In this document: positions 42,737-53,683 of the stretch, piece by piece
How positions within the stretch are numbered: the stretch's first letter is position 1
Layout: each line of letters opens with the position of its first letter
NCBI GenBank assembly: GCA_963920575.1
Contig: OY986971.1
Location: 12,824,492-12,888,491 of the forward strand
Direction: 5' to 3'
Length of the DNA stretch: 64,000 bases
Source: Narthecium ossifragum
Lineage: Eukaryota > Streptophyta > Magnoliopsida > Dioscoreales > Nartheciaceae
Translations under genes and position numbers: made by a program
The notes under the pieces: generated by a model
What the model was told of the DNA's origin: nothing
The model's input: the letters and a program-made list of their open reading frames with translations, nothing else
Databases searched by the model: none

Positions 42737-44138
42737 AGTTTTATATTTTTTTTCCATATTTTCCTTAATTTTTAGGATTTTCCATGATTTTTTTCATTTT
42801 TTTCCGTCTTTTTCCTATTTTTCAGAATTTTCTTTATTTTCTTTGAATTTTCTCTCTCCTCTCGCTCTTTTCTTCTCCCCGCGGCTCGTCGTCCCGGCTT
42901 GTCGGCTCATCCCCGAGCCGACGACCACCGCCGCCCGTCGCCACCTCTCCGGTCGTCCCCAGCCCCTAAAAATACCGCCGATACCTCCGCCAACCTTCCA
43001 CCTATTCATCCCCGTCCTTCATTTCCCTCGCCACCTTCTCCTCCGATGCCGATGAGCCACCCCGCCGTCGTCTTCACCGCCATTCACGGCCGCTCACCGC
43101 CCCAAACCACCTCCATAACCTTCCTCATGCCACCACGAAGCTTCCTCCACAATCAAAACAACTCCTTGCCGCCGGGATCATCGACTTCAACCGCCGTCGG
43201 TTTCCACCTTTCCGACCACCCTCAATCCGCCGCCTGGAAGCCCCATTCTTCAATCAAACCCCATAGAACACTTCATTAGCCTTCCACGATCCTTACTCAA
43301 TCGTCCCCATCCTTGATTTGAGCCCCGATCAGCGGAATGCAATTCCGGCAATCAACCTCTCCGCGCCGGCCATCTCTGATCTCCCACCTGGAAGCTTCAA
43401 TTCCACAATCAGACTACATAGATGCGTTCCTTAGGCTTCCATGATTCTTCCTGTATTGTTCCCGTCCTCTGGCGACGACGTTTCACCAATGATCCGTCGC
43501 CGGCGAGTTTCAGCCGTCCGATTGTTGCTGGACATGATCCTGGTGCTACAGTGATCCGATATCCGATCGGATGGTATAGATCTTCAATCAGGACCATGTT
43601 GAGCATTCCTTGATCTTCTAGACGTCCTAGAGCAACATCCGGTGTTCAATTCTCGTTATTTTCGCCGATTTTATTTCTGATCTCGCCACGGACGGCCACT
43701 GTGTGTGATGATGTTTTTTGCGGATGCTAACTGATGGTTGCCCTGCTTGGATATTTTGGTCCTTTATTTCCTTATCTGTGATGTCTAGAAGATTATTTTT
43801 GATGTATTATCTCCTTTACTATTTATCTGTACATGGTATAGTTTTATGTGATGAATGTTTGTACAGATTAATATATCATGAAAATACAAAGGAGACTCTG
43901 CTGAAATTTTCTATGATTTTAATACCGGCATTTATTTGTTATATTTGATCTTTTTGGAAAGGTATATATTTCTGTGACAGGTTATGGTGGGGAAGGAAGT
44001 ATTTATTCAATGATGGTGATGCCTAAACTAAAATTGGAAAAGAGAGAAATCTATTTTGAGGCGTTCATTATGGTTATCTCTACCCTTTACTTCTTGATTT
44101 ATTTTTGTGACTTAGAGTAATTGGGGACAATTACATTT
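42737..44138 (+). other. non-coding 3' region of Y with GC-rich block
   Basis: T-rich at first, then a C-rich block (42860-43600) that looks like the ORF2 leader of A, then AT-rich DNA. ORFs here are proline- or serine-rich by composition and show no domain. ORF2 itself was not found in Y. Confidence 0.55.
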
Positions 44139-44150
44139 AAGTTGGGGGGT
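44139..44150 (+). other. internal PPT-like tract of Y
   Basis: AAGTTGGGGGGT preceded by GGGGACAATTACATTT, about 540 bp before the terminal PPT. Confidence 0.75.
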
Positions 44151-44674
44151 AGCATTCATAAATTTCATGCTCATATATTTTTATTTTTATTTTCTGATAA
44201 CCAAATATTATACATCCCTTGAATTATGTCAAAAGAATGAAATTAGGATATGATTTGACAAAGGTGCATGTTTTAGAAATTTATTTTATGAATTAGGATA
44301 TGAGTGTTAAAGTTATTTTTAGTCATGATTAAATATGTTGAAGTGTTGGAAAAATGTTATGACATGTTTTGATTTACTATATTTTTATGTGACTATGAGT
44401 TGAAGGGTATATTTATGGATATTATTTCTATTTCATGCATTAGAGTTGATGAATATTGTGATTGATTTCTAATGATATATTCAAGGGGATGTATAGATGT
44501 TTGTGGGTGTCATCCCTGAAAACCCTCAGGAGACTACAACTCCTCCACTGGGGTAACCCAAGGGTTTAAAGGCTTGTTGCACATTCTAAGTGCAATCGTG
44601 AGACCTACGAAAGTGACTAGTTAGATTTATTGCTTTCTTTTTATATTTATTTTGCTCGAGGACTAGCAAAGTGT

Positions 44675-44687
44675 AAGTTGGGGGGTG
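44675..44687 (+). other. terminal polypurine tract of Y
   Basis: AAGTTGGGGGGTG directly before the 3' LTR, preceded by GCTCGAGGACTAGCAAAG. Confidence 0.85.
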
Positions 44688-46121
44688 TGATGAGTCACTA
44701 AATATTCATACTTAAACCCCTTAATTTACCTTTGTTAGGCTTAGAGTATTTGTATTTGATAGTTTGTTAGTTGATTTCAGGTTTAATCATGCTTTGAAAA
44801 GAAATGCAAGAAATTCGGTTAATATGCTGAAATACACTGCTCTGTCGACTGTTAGCACAATATTCACCAGAAATTATCCTTATGTCTAAATATTCTGAAA
44901 TTTGAATGACAGCTAGTAGACATCAAGACATACAAGTTTCATGTTGAACACTTTCAGATATTCCAGATGGATTGATAGCAGTTTGGGAAAAGATGAAGAT
45001 ATTTAGCTGCTGGAAGACTGGTCCGTCAATGCGTGGAAGAATATTTGCCAAATATTCTAGTTAAGTCCAAATATTGAAAACTCTTCGGGCAATGACAGAA
45101 GACTTCTAAATCTACATCTTTTGTGTTGGACTTATTCTCAAATTTCGAACCGGTTGAGCCCAATCGCGATTGGAAAAAGTTGTCAGGGTTGAACCAGGAA
45201 TTCCGAGTTGTACTTGAGGTCTAACTTAACCCTAAACCCTAATTCCGAGAATTAACATATAAAAAGGGTTTTGTTAGCCAAAAACCAGAGGCCCCCATAG
45301 AGAGAAAGAGAGGAATTCAGATTGGAGAAGAAGACGGAGATGCGGTGTGAATCCCTAACCTTCTTCATCAAATACATGGATCTCATCCAAAAGATGAGTG
45401 GCTAAACTCTATACTTAGGGATCTCATGAAGCTTTAGTGTAGCTTCCTTGTATTTTCTAGTTTGATTCTTGTATCTTTTCAAAGACATGATCTTATGAAT
45501 ATGGTTTTATTTTATAAAGAGTTGAGGGAACAGAGTTCCTCGACGTATATTCAGACCTACTTGATTGCTGTGCTTGATGGTAGAGATTCGTAGGATGGTT
45601 TTTATGTTGCTTTTGTGTATGCCTTTGAGATACTCTATGCTAGATGAAGATAGGTTATACTCAGATTAAGTTCGAAGACAATCTATGCTAAGTTTGGATA
45701 GGTTATGCCTTAGGGAAGCAATAGCATTATTTTAGGGATTCATGTAAGCTTAAGAAGCTATGAATCCATAATGTCGAGATAAGAGACAAGAGGATAATTA
45801 GAGAGTACAGGAAGTGAAACTAAAGTGGATTGAGTAATCCCTAGGTTTTCTCTCATTGATCTATTTTAATTTCGTTAATCGCGTTTTTAATTAGTTTTAA
45901 TTAATCAATTTCTAAAAACCCTAAATCAATCCTTCTTCGCTTTAGGATTAGAGTGTTGAGAGTTAATTCTGATTTCTTCGTTTGTTAAACAAGTTTTCCC
46001 TGAGGATCGACCCCGTATTTCACCATTATTCTATCTTCTTAATTTAGTGATGAAAGAAAGGTTTATAAATTTCTAAATTGCGTTTTACATCCGTTTTAAC
46101 GACGACGTTTGTGAGCGATCA
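44688..46121 (+). repeat. 3' LTR of Y
   Basis: 1434 bp, same ends as the 5' LTR, one copy of the 20-bp unit, TATAAAAA at 45258-45265. Confidence 0.9.
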
Positions 46122-46126
46122 ATCGC

Positions 46127-46486
46127 CTTCTTCCGAAGCTTCTTTCTCTGCACCTCTGTACTAAAAATAACATAACTTCTTCTAGCAAACTCCAAATCAG
46201 GTACCATAAAAACGCCTGGAAACTAGACTTCCAGAGCTTTCCAACCATGTATAGCATACCATCTGATTCGTTCTAAGCAGGTATAGTTTTGATGTCAAAG
46301 ATGACCCATCTTTGCTCCTTTGCTCCTAGCAGGTTCTCTATTTATTCGTTTTAGCACCAAACTTGATCTAATTTTTGCTGAGGGTCCTTAAAATTGAAAT
46401 GAGGAAAAGACGATCAAAATAGCATTACTTGGAGACTAACAAGACCTCGTTAAAAGGGCGATTTGTGCACTTTTCAAGTCTTATCA
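46127..46486 (-). repeat. 3' LTR of X, second part
   Basis: Continues the X LTR after Y. On + it ends GACTTATCA-like (TTTTCAAGTCTTATCA), the sense LTR start. Confidence 0.85.
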
Positions 46487-46500
46487 CACCCTCCAACTTG
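46487..46500 (-). other. terminal polypurine tract of X
   Basis: Sense CAAGTTGGAGGGTG directly before the LTR. Confidence 0.8.
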
Positions 46501-46984
46501 ATAAACATAAAGCAGTAAACCTAACTAGTCACTTTCGTAGGTCTCACGATTACACTTAGCATGTGTAACAAGCCTTTAAACCCCTGAGTGGCCCCAGTGG
46601 AGGAGTTATAGTCTTTTGAGGGTTTCCAGTGATGATACCCACAAACATCTATACGTCCCCTTAAATATGCTATTAGAAATCCATTATAATATTCATTAAC
46701 TCCAATGCATAAAATAGAAATAATATCCATGAATATATTCATTGATTCATAGTCACATAAGAGTAAAGTAAATCAAAACATGTCATAACACACTTCCAAT
46801 ACTTCAACATATCTAATCATGATTCAAAAATAACTTTGACTCTCTAGTGTGTGAATTTGGTTTCACATGCATCAGAGTGTCCATTATTTCCAAGCGTTCA
46901 ACTAGTAAAGATCACAATTCTAAGTAAGCACATATTTTCCACTTATCACATAACAATCTCTGTTCTTTTCTTCTTCTTTTTTCT

Positions 46985-47175
46985 CAAAGACATTCAACCG
47001 TTTTACGCGAACAACACACCTTGTTAGGCACATTACCCGGTTACTAAGTATGAAATCCTTTTTCTCATCATTTTCATTCTTCTTCTTTTTTCTTTTTTTT
47101 TTCTTTTCAGGAAATTCAACTATTTTACGCGAACAACACGCTGGTTAGGCATCCTGTCTGGTTACTAAGTTGAAA
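46985..47175 (-). repeat. 121-bp duplicated module between PPTs of X
   Basis: Two copies of a module with TTTTACGCGAACAACAC and GGTTACTAAGT (second landmark at 47041 and 47162) separated by a T-rich run. Related modules with an 87-bp period occur in Z. The rest of 46501-47570 is AT-rich without genes. Confidence 0.8.
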
Positions 47176-47570
47176 ACCCTATACTTTCAGACACATATAC
47201 TTTTTGCAAATAGAAAATTGCATGTGTTCATGTATCTTTTGTGACATGACAAAGAACTGTAAATCTATCCCAGTCTCAGGCTCAGTATCTAATTTCAACT
47301 CCTAAACATGTGGAAGTGCGCAAGTGCAATAAGATTTATCAAGTTATCCCTAAATCATGGTAAAAGTGTTAAAGTATAGAACTCATGCCATGCATAGCTA
47401 AATTTACTAAATTTTATATGATATATGAATTTCTGAATAAATCATAGAATAAATTTCTAAATCAAGCACTTTTATCAATAATTATCATAATTTCATTCTT
47501 CTGACATAATCCAAGGGGTGTATAAAATCTGGTTATCATAAAATAAATAAATAACATGAATTCCTAGAAT

Positions 47571-47590
47571 TCTACCCTTCAACTTAAATG
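47571..47590 (-). other. internal PPT-like tract of X (degraded)
   Basis: Sense CATTTAAGTTGAAGGGTAGA. It matches the internal PPT of Y with the G run interrupted. Confidence 0.65.
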
Positions 47591-49115
47591 TAATTATCCC
47601 TAATTACTCTAAGTGATAAAGATAAAGCAATAAAATAGGGTAGAGATAACCATAATGAACGCCCAGCATGGTAGTACCTGGTGTTGTCATGGTATGCAAG
47701 TGACGTGTGGAATGTGTCTCGTTACTCGATATTGTGCAATGTATAGCTGCTAGCCCTGTAAAATAGTAGAGAGAAGATGCCACATGACGGTAATAGCAAA
47801 ATAAAAGAATAAGCGTGTAATTTTGAGAAAAATGAGGCAGCATTCCCTCTATTTATGCATGAAGCATAAGTGTAGAATAATATTTGTCATTGACAGAGCA
47901 ATTACTATTCATGCATATAATCTGCAATCACACAGCCGCATATAGTCACCCACACATGCACATCCAGTCGCACATTCACACGATCCCACGGGGCACACCC
48001 CCAGAATAAAAAATCACATATATATATAGCTATATCATAAAGATGGGCATACAATATATAAATATAACCGTCCTCAAAAGGAAATAAAATATCACCCAAC
48101 CATCCTCACAAAATGCCTATCCACATATGCCATGATCCTAGGTACAAGACGCCTAAAAGATGTACACACAAAACAAGCAAGACATAGGAAACATGCAAAC
48201 ATGATCGCTCATGGACGAGGCGCAGAAGGAGCAAGAGGTCGGAAGGGTGCGATGGATCGGCTGGGGCACGCTGTGGAATGCCTAGATGTGCGCGAATCAG
48301 AGAGACCTCATGGTGTAAATCAGCTATGTGGGTCTCCAATGCGTCCTAGCGCCATGAGATGGTGTCAGGGGGGCAAGTGGCGCGGAGGGCTCAGGTAGGG
48401 GCCGTGCAAGTGGCGCTCATCACGGTTGTTGTGGCGATACATGGGCACTAGCAAGGATGAAATTAATGGCCGGACGAGGATGAAGAAGGTACACAGAGGC
48501 ACGGAGAAGAGGAATTATGGCACAAGGGTAGACGGGCGAGATGGGAGCCGGCAGAGGGAACACGGCGTCTACGGTGCCAGAATCTGACGAACTCCATGGC
48601 AATGCCATGGGTTCCGGAACTTGCGGCTAAAAAGAATAAGGGATAGAGGAGGGTGGAGGAGAGGAAAGAAGATAAGAGAGAAGCAACAGAGGACACCGCC
48701 CTTGGCCGTCGGCGTCATTGGTCAAACTCGCCATGGGTTCCGCTTGTGGATTGAAGTAGAGGAAGCTCGGAGAGAAGAGGAGGAACGAAACGGAGAGCAG
48801 GAAGGGACGAATGGACGCTTACCGGATAGAAACGGGAATGATGGCATTGGAGGGCACGACCGAAAGAGCTTGGAGATGACGCCGGGGCTCTACGTCGGAA
48901 ACAGAGGAGGGAACGACGATGAGGATGACAAGGGGGTAGGGGTGGGGTGACGGAGACGAGGGCTCGAGTACGGATAAGCTAGAGTTACCCATGCTCTAGG
49001 AGTTCTAGGTGGAGTGGAGGACTGGTAGGACAAGGGTCAAGATCAAGCCGGCAATAGGATAACCATGACAAGAGTGTCTGGCTTGGGGATGAAGGCTTGG
49101 ATGTTTGATTGTTTT
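47591..49115 (-). pseudogene. ORF2 remnant and leader of X
   Basis: The frame at 48106-48339 (METHIADLHHEVSLIRAHLG) resembles the coiled C-terminus of ORF2 in A and Z. Most of ORF2 is deleted. 48340-48980 is GC-rich, like the ORF2 leader of A, and contains no recognisable domain. 47591-48100 is AT-rich. Confidence 0.5.
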
Positions 49116-49124
49116 CCTGGAAGC

Positions 49125-49240
49125 TCGATAAAGATCGATCTGGATGGGATAAGAAGATCGATCTAGCTCCATCCTATGACCTGGACAAATCTGCTCGGTC
49201 AGAATAGATCGATCTGTTGAGGTTAAGAAGATCGATCTGG
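49125..49240. repeat. GATCGATCTGG palindromes of X internal region
   Basis: Four AGATCGATCT-type words between the ORF2 leader and the coding remnant, the same relative position as the internal cluster in A and Z. Confidence 0.75.
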
Positions 49241-49535
49241 TTCCTTCAGAACTGTAGAACAGAGCAACTAACCTAGAATCCATCCTATACATAATTCTAA
49301 TGAATACTACCCTCTTTAGGCATGAAAAATACAGCAATTTAACCCCATGTGCCCACAAATATGAATGTGCCCATAGAATTCACACATCACTTGCACCCAC
49401 ATCATATCATGATTTTCAATAACTAAGCAAGCATGCAAGACACCACCAAGACCATACTACAAAAAAAGCTAAAACGAACTAAAAGCACATATACTAACTA
49501 AAAACAAAATAAAAATGCAAAATATGATAAACATA

Positions 49536-49592
49536 TGGGTTGCCTCCCACCAAGCGCTCGGTTTAACGTCACTAGCCCGACGCACTCCAAGC
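49536..49592 (-). other. conserved post-coding motif of X
   Basis: Sense: CGTC-GGGCTAGT-GACG hairpin, GTTAAACC, then GCGCTTGGTGGGAGGCAACC and CA. It is intact although the pol genes are gone. Confidence 0.8.
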
Positions 49593-49715
49593 TTATTCAT
49601 TAAACTCCAAGCCTCCATCTACGTGATGGAAGCATTTGAAAACCCGCGATAAAAGCCATCTTCTAACGACTTTACTTACATGCCAATGGTAAAACCATGT
49701 TTCTTTCAAAATAAG

Positions 49716-51609
49716 TCATTTTAAAATTTTGTCACAACTCACATAAAAAGGGTTACAATCTTTCTTATATGTATGCAAGATTAAAGAGAATGACTTGGAA
49801 CATGCGGTGGGTGTTGTGAACAACATGGCAATAATCATGGATGTATGTGGTGTGAATAATGGTAAATCCCATCCATGCCTCCACCAAGGAACCATGTCAC
49901 TGTTACCTAATTCAAACTCTCCAAAAATGGGATAGACCTCATCTAAATTCTTTCTCATATGAAGTGTTGGTGCAACATCAAGACATATGTCATCACAGGT
50001 GCTAGGGTTTGGTAAATCTTCATACAATCCAAACAAGATCGGCTCAACACTATCGGAAATATCCTCATTAAACACCTCATAAACCGGTAAGTCAATCTCA
50101 TAATCATCCTAAAAAATATGTACATTTTCAACAAAAACTTCATACACCGGTGAATTGATATCACAATTATTATTATCCTCAAGTATTTTCTCACAAGAAT
50201 TCATATTGCTTGGTATGTCCTCATAGAATACTTCATATATTAGTAAATCATTATCACAAGGAGCATCATTGCATAAAATATCATTATCGCATAGAACATC
50301 CTCAAAACGGTAAGCTTCATAATCATTATCCACCATTGATGGTACACTATCTAAGCTCTCATCATTAGAATAACTTGTCCATGCATTGACCATAAAACAT
50401 TCTTTATCACACGCATGATTCTTAGATGTATCAAAGATATTCAATCGTATTTCCATGTTACCAAAAGTGACGGTCATGACACCATTTCAACAATTGATTA
50501 AGGCATTTGCACTTGTAAGGAAAGGTCGACCTAGAATGATGGGGATGGATTTTGTATGTTGTGGGCCCAGCTCCATGTCTAAGACAACAAAATCGACCGG
50601 AAAGAATGCATTGTCTACTTTGATCAACACATCTTCAACTATACCTCTAGGTTTTTTCATTGATCTGTCTGCAAGTTGAAGTATCATTGCCGCAGATTTC
50701 AGTTCTCTTATTCCCAATTGACAATATAATGAGTAAGGTAAAATGTTCACACTAGCTCCCAAATCAAGTAGGCTCCCTCGATGACATTATGACCAATTAT
50801 GCAAGAAATAGTAGGAATACCCGGATCTTCGAATTTATGGGGAAGGTCACACTTAAGGATGGAACTCAGTTGCTCGGTCAAGAAGATTTTCTTAGAAACA
50901 TGCGATCGAGATTTCCTTTTTTGAGTGCAAAGATCTTTGAGGAACTTAGCATATGCCAGAATTTGCTTAATGACATCAAGAAGCGGAAGATTGACATGCA
51001 CTTTCTTAAATACTTCCATCATCTCATCGGTTTTTGGATTCTTGCATGGAGTTGAGGTAGGGCCTACTAGGGCCTCAGGAAAAGGAACTTTAGGTACGTA
51101 GGTCCTAGGGTTTGGCTCAGATGCAATTAGTGTAGGCTCATGAGGTGGCGGTGTTGGTTATGATGATGTATGCAAATCAATTGAAGGATGTGAATTATGT
51201 GATACTTAAGAATGTTGTGATGCATGCTCATCTTGTAATGATGTATGTATGTCATGGTCATGCTCTAATGATATGTCATTGGGGTTCTCCACATTTGCAA
51301 ATGATTTTCCACTCCTAAGGGTCGTCACTAAATGAACTTGTTCAAAGCTAGAATCAATAGAATGTTGATCTCTAGGATTAGGAATCGGTTGACTAGGTAA
51401 TCTACCCTCTTCTCTCCTAAACATAGAATTAGCTAATTGACCCAGTTGGGTTTCCATCTTAGCTAAAGCTTGAGAATGAGAATGAACCAATTGAGTACAA
51501 GCTTCAAAAGAATCAAGAGCCTTCACAAGTCTATCATCAATATTTGGACTTCGATTCGACTGTGGTGGAGGAAGAGAAAATTGGTTTTGAATCGCTTGAG
51601 GTTTTGGTG
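49716..51609 (-). pseudogene. Athila gag-protease remnant of X
   Basis: Sense order from 51609: gag linker (DRLVKALDSFEACTQLVHSH, QLGQLANSMFRREEGRLPSQ), KVHVNLPLLDVIKQILAYA, the protease start, then ADRSMKKPRGIVEDVLIKVD, PIILGRPFLTSANALINC and an acidic tail. A one-base deletion near 50755 shifts the frame exactly at the protease active site, between EGA and the LLDLGASVN equivalent. At 50484-50486 an Arg codon (CGA in A-like context) is TGA, and other stops lie near 50109, 51130 and 51206. RT, RNase H and integrase are absent. It is clearly inactive. Confidence 0.85.
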
Positions 51610-52004
51610 TGATAAGACGTGAAAAATGCACAAATCACCCTTCTAAATGGGTTTCATTAGTCTCCGAGCAATGCCATTTTGATTGTCTTCTCCCCATTTC
51701 AGGTATTAGGACCCTCAGTGAAGATTAGATCAAATTTAGTGCTAAAACGAACAAATAAAGAACCTGCTAAGTCAAAGGAGCAAGGGAGCGAAGATGGGTT
51801 AGCTTTAAAGATTAAATTGTACCTGCTTAGGAAGAACCAAATGATGTTCCATATATGATTGGAAAGCTCTTGAAGTGTAGTTTCAGGAGAATTTTACGGT
51901 TCGTGATTCCGAGTTTCCTAGAAGAAGTTACGATATTTTTACTACCAATGGCGCAGTCTGATGGCAAAAGAGTAAATACGCAGAACAGAATGATAGATCA
52001 TCAT

Positions 52005-52165
52005 CCCCTAAAGGATCGATCCTTGCACTGTAGCAGAGGCGACAGAGAGACATATTTTGCATGATCGATCATTCCCTTTTGAATGATCGATCATACTCAG
52101 ACGCAGCCAATTTTTTGGGTTCAAAGGATCGATCTTCACCCTTAAAGGATCGATCCTTTGATATC
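52005..52165. repeat. GATCGATC cluster in Z 5' LTR
   Basis: About six GATCGATC words upstream of the TATA box. The corresponding 3' LTR zone is 58455-58615. Confidence 0.85.
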
Positions 52166-52663
52166 AGTTAAGCAAAATCAATGGCCCAGATCTAATCTGA
52201 ATTAAGGGGATACCTAGGCTATAAATAGGCATGTTCTAGGGTTTTTGGGGTTGTTCTTGTTCCTCTCTTAGGGGGGCTCTCTAGACTCTCTCTTGGCTGC
52301 TTAGAGGTCAAGGAAAGGGAGCAATCTTTCTTAGTTTCTTTTTCCTCTTTTTAACTTTTCTTTTTAGATTCTTTTGGGAGGAAATTCATGGCGGAAGAGC
52401 TTCATCAACCTTCATCCACGGATCAAACCTAAAGATGAGTAGCTAAACTTTTTACCATGGGATTCTTATGATGTAATTAGAGTTTCTATTTGGGATTCCT
52501 AAAATTTAGGGCTTGTATACCTCTTTGAATGGTTCGTATGGATTGATCTTAATTTCTTTATGAACTTGGTGTGATTTTATTATTAGTGGTTGAATGATTT
52601 GTTCCTTTATGCCTAGATCTAGGTCTTGAGCATGTTAGGGCTTGATATTAGAGATCCTCATCA

Positions 52664-52910
52664 AAGCATTCATGCTAGAACCATGGATGTGAGGATTTTC
52701 TTCTCGAGATTAAGAGTCTTGTGATGCTAGGACCATTACATATAATGCTAGAACCATTATGACCGCCTCTTAATCTGTTATTCATCTTAATTCAAGATTA
52801 GGGATTTCTTAAGTGCTAGTACCACTACGCTAGTGCTAGAACCACTAGGTTAACTACTAATCCTTGATACATTCTATTTGGCGACCTCAATATGCTAGAA
52901 CCATCTTGAT
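52664..52910 (+). repeat. six stem-loops with GCTAGAACC loops in Z LTR
   Basis: Loops start at 52674, 52726, 52747, 52815, 52835 and 52894 (GCTAGAACC, with GCTAGGACC and GCTAGTACC once each). Arms: CATTCAT/ATGGATG, TGTGAT/ATTACA, ATAAT/ATTAT, AGT/ACT, CTAGT/ACTAG, TCAATAT/ATCTTGA. The third and fifth are perfect over five pairs; others have a wobble or one mismatch. Confidence 0.8.
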
Positions 52911-53414
52911 CTTATATCTAAATCCATATTATACTATTTTCTCACGATAAATTCATCCTGATCAGAGGATTCATTAGTAGTGATCATAACTAATCATTAG
53001 GTCACTGACTTTTAGATAATTGCTCTCACTGACAATGGATCCTAATCAAAACTTGTTGAGTGATAGGGAGAACTAGCCATTCACCTATCAACTATTAGAA
53101 AAACCATTCAGTTTGGTTAGCTCATTCTAATCCTAGGAAGACCTGGTAGAATCCTAATTATTGATTAAGAATTCCCTGATATCTTTTCTCGTATTTATCA
53201 ATCCTTTAGTATAAAGTTAGTTTAATTTCAATTCTGAATCTTTCGGTAGGAATACTTAGATTGAGTTTAGTAGTTTAATTATTTTCCTACGCATTCCCTG
53301 TAGATTCGACTCGGACTCACTGCTAGCTACCCCCAAAGTAGTTAGTTTGAAGTTTGATTATAAATTTGAGTAGACTTGTTAAGCCACGACACTTTTCAAG
53401 CGCTATCAAAATTT

Positions 53415-53432
53415 TGGTGCCGTTGCCGGGGA
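53415..53432 (+). other. primer binding site of Z, one mismatch
   Basis: TGGTGCCGTTGCCGGGGA differs from the A and Y sites by C to T at position 4. Confidence 0.8.
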
Positions 53433-53683
53433 GTGCTATAGGAGATGATTGAATTGCTTTGCTTAGTCTAATATTATTTGGATATATCCTTAGTTTAAAT
53501 TTTGTTTCATATCTAAAAAAAAAGATTCCTACTTACATTGCTATATCTTCTTGTTGTTAGGAGACGACGACGTGAGGAGAATCAACGGTTTACGGTCGAC
53601 GACGGACGTCTCGTGCTTGGACCAACCCCTTGTAACGTATTTCTAACTTTTTACTTAGTCTTTGTTTAATTAATTATATATAC

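Larger units (their letters stand above)
37452..46121 (+). mobile_element. gag-protease-only Athila element (Y)
   Basis: An 8,670-bp element with LTRs 37452-38905 (1454 bp) and 44688-46121 (1434 bp), TG..CA ends and ATCGC duplicated at 37447-37451 and 46122-46126. It has a PBS, gag-protease frame and PPTs but no RT, RNase H or integrase. LTRs differ at roughly 2% of sites plus a 20-bp duplication, so it is older than A. It resembles non-autonomous gag-only LTR elements known in plants. Confidence 0.9.
36121..51609 (-). mobile_element. deleted Athila derivative (element X), 5' part interrupted by Z
   Basis: Minus-strand element with a 3' LTR split by Y (36121-37451 and 46127-46486, about 1.69 kb), PPT, ORF2 remnant, post-coding motif and gag-protease pseudogene. 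RT, RNase H and integrase are absent. At 51609 its gag is interrupted by element Z, so its 5' LTR is outside the window. The left flanking bases are GCTCA. Confidence 0.85.
51610..53408 (+). repeat. 5' LTR of Z
   Basis: Starts TGATAAGACGTGAAAAATG, close to A, and ends AAGCGCTATCA. GATCGATC cluster at 52010-52160, TATAAATA at 52220-52227, stem-loops at 52664-52910. Confidence 0.9.

Noticed and set aside
42899..43279. Proline-rich host gene in Y
   Set aside because: C-rich composition opens several frames; no domain, and a similar C-rich block precedes ORF2 in A.
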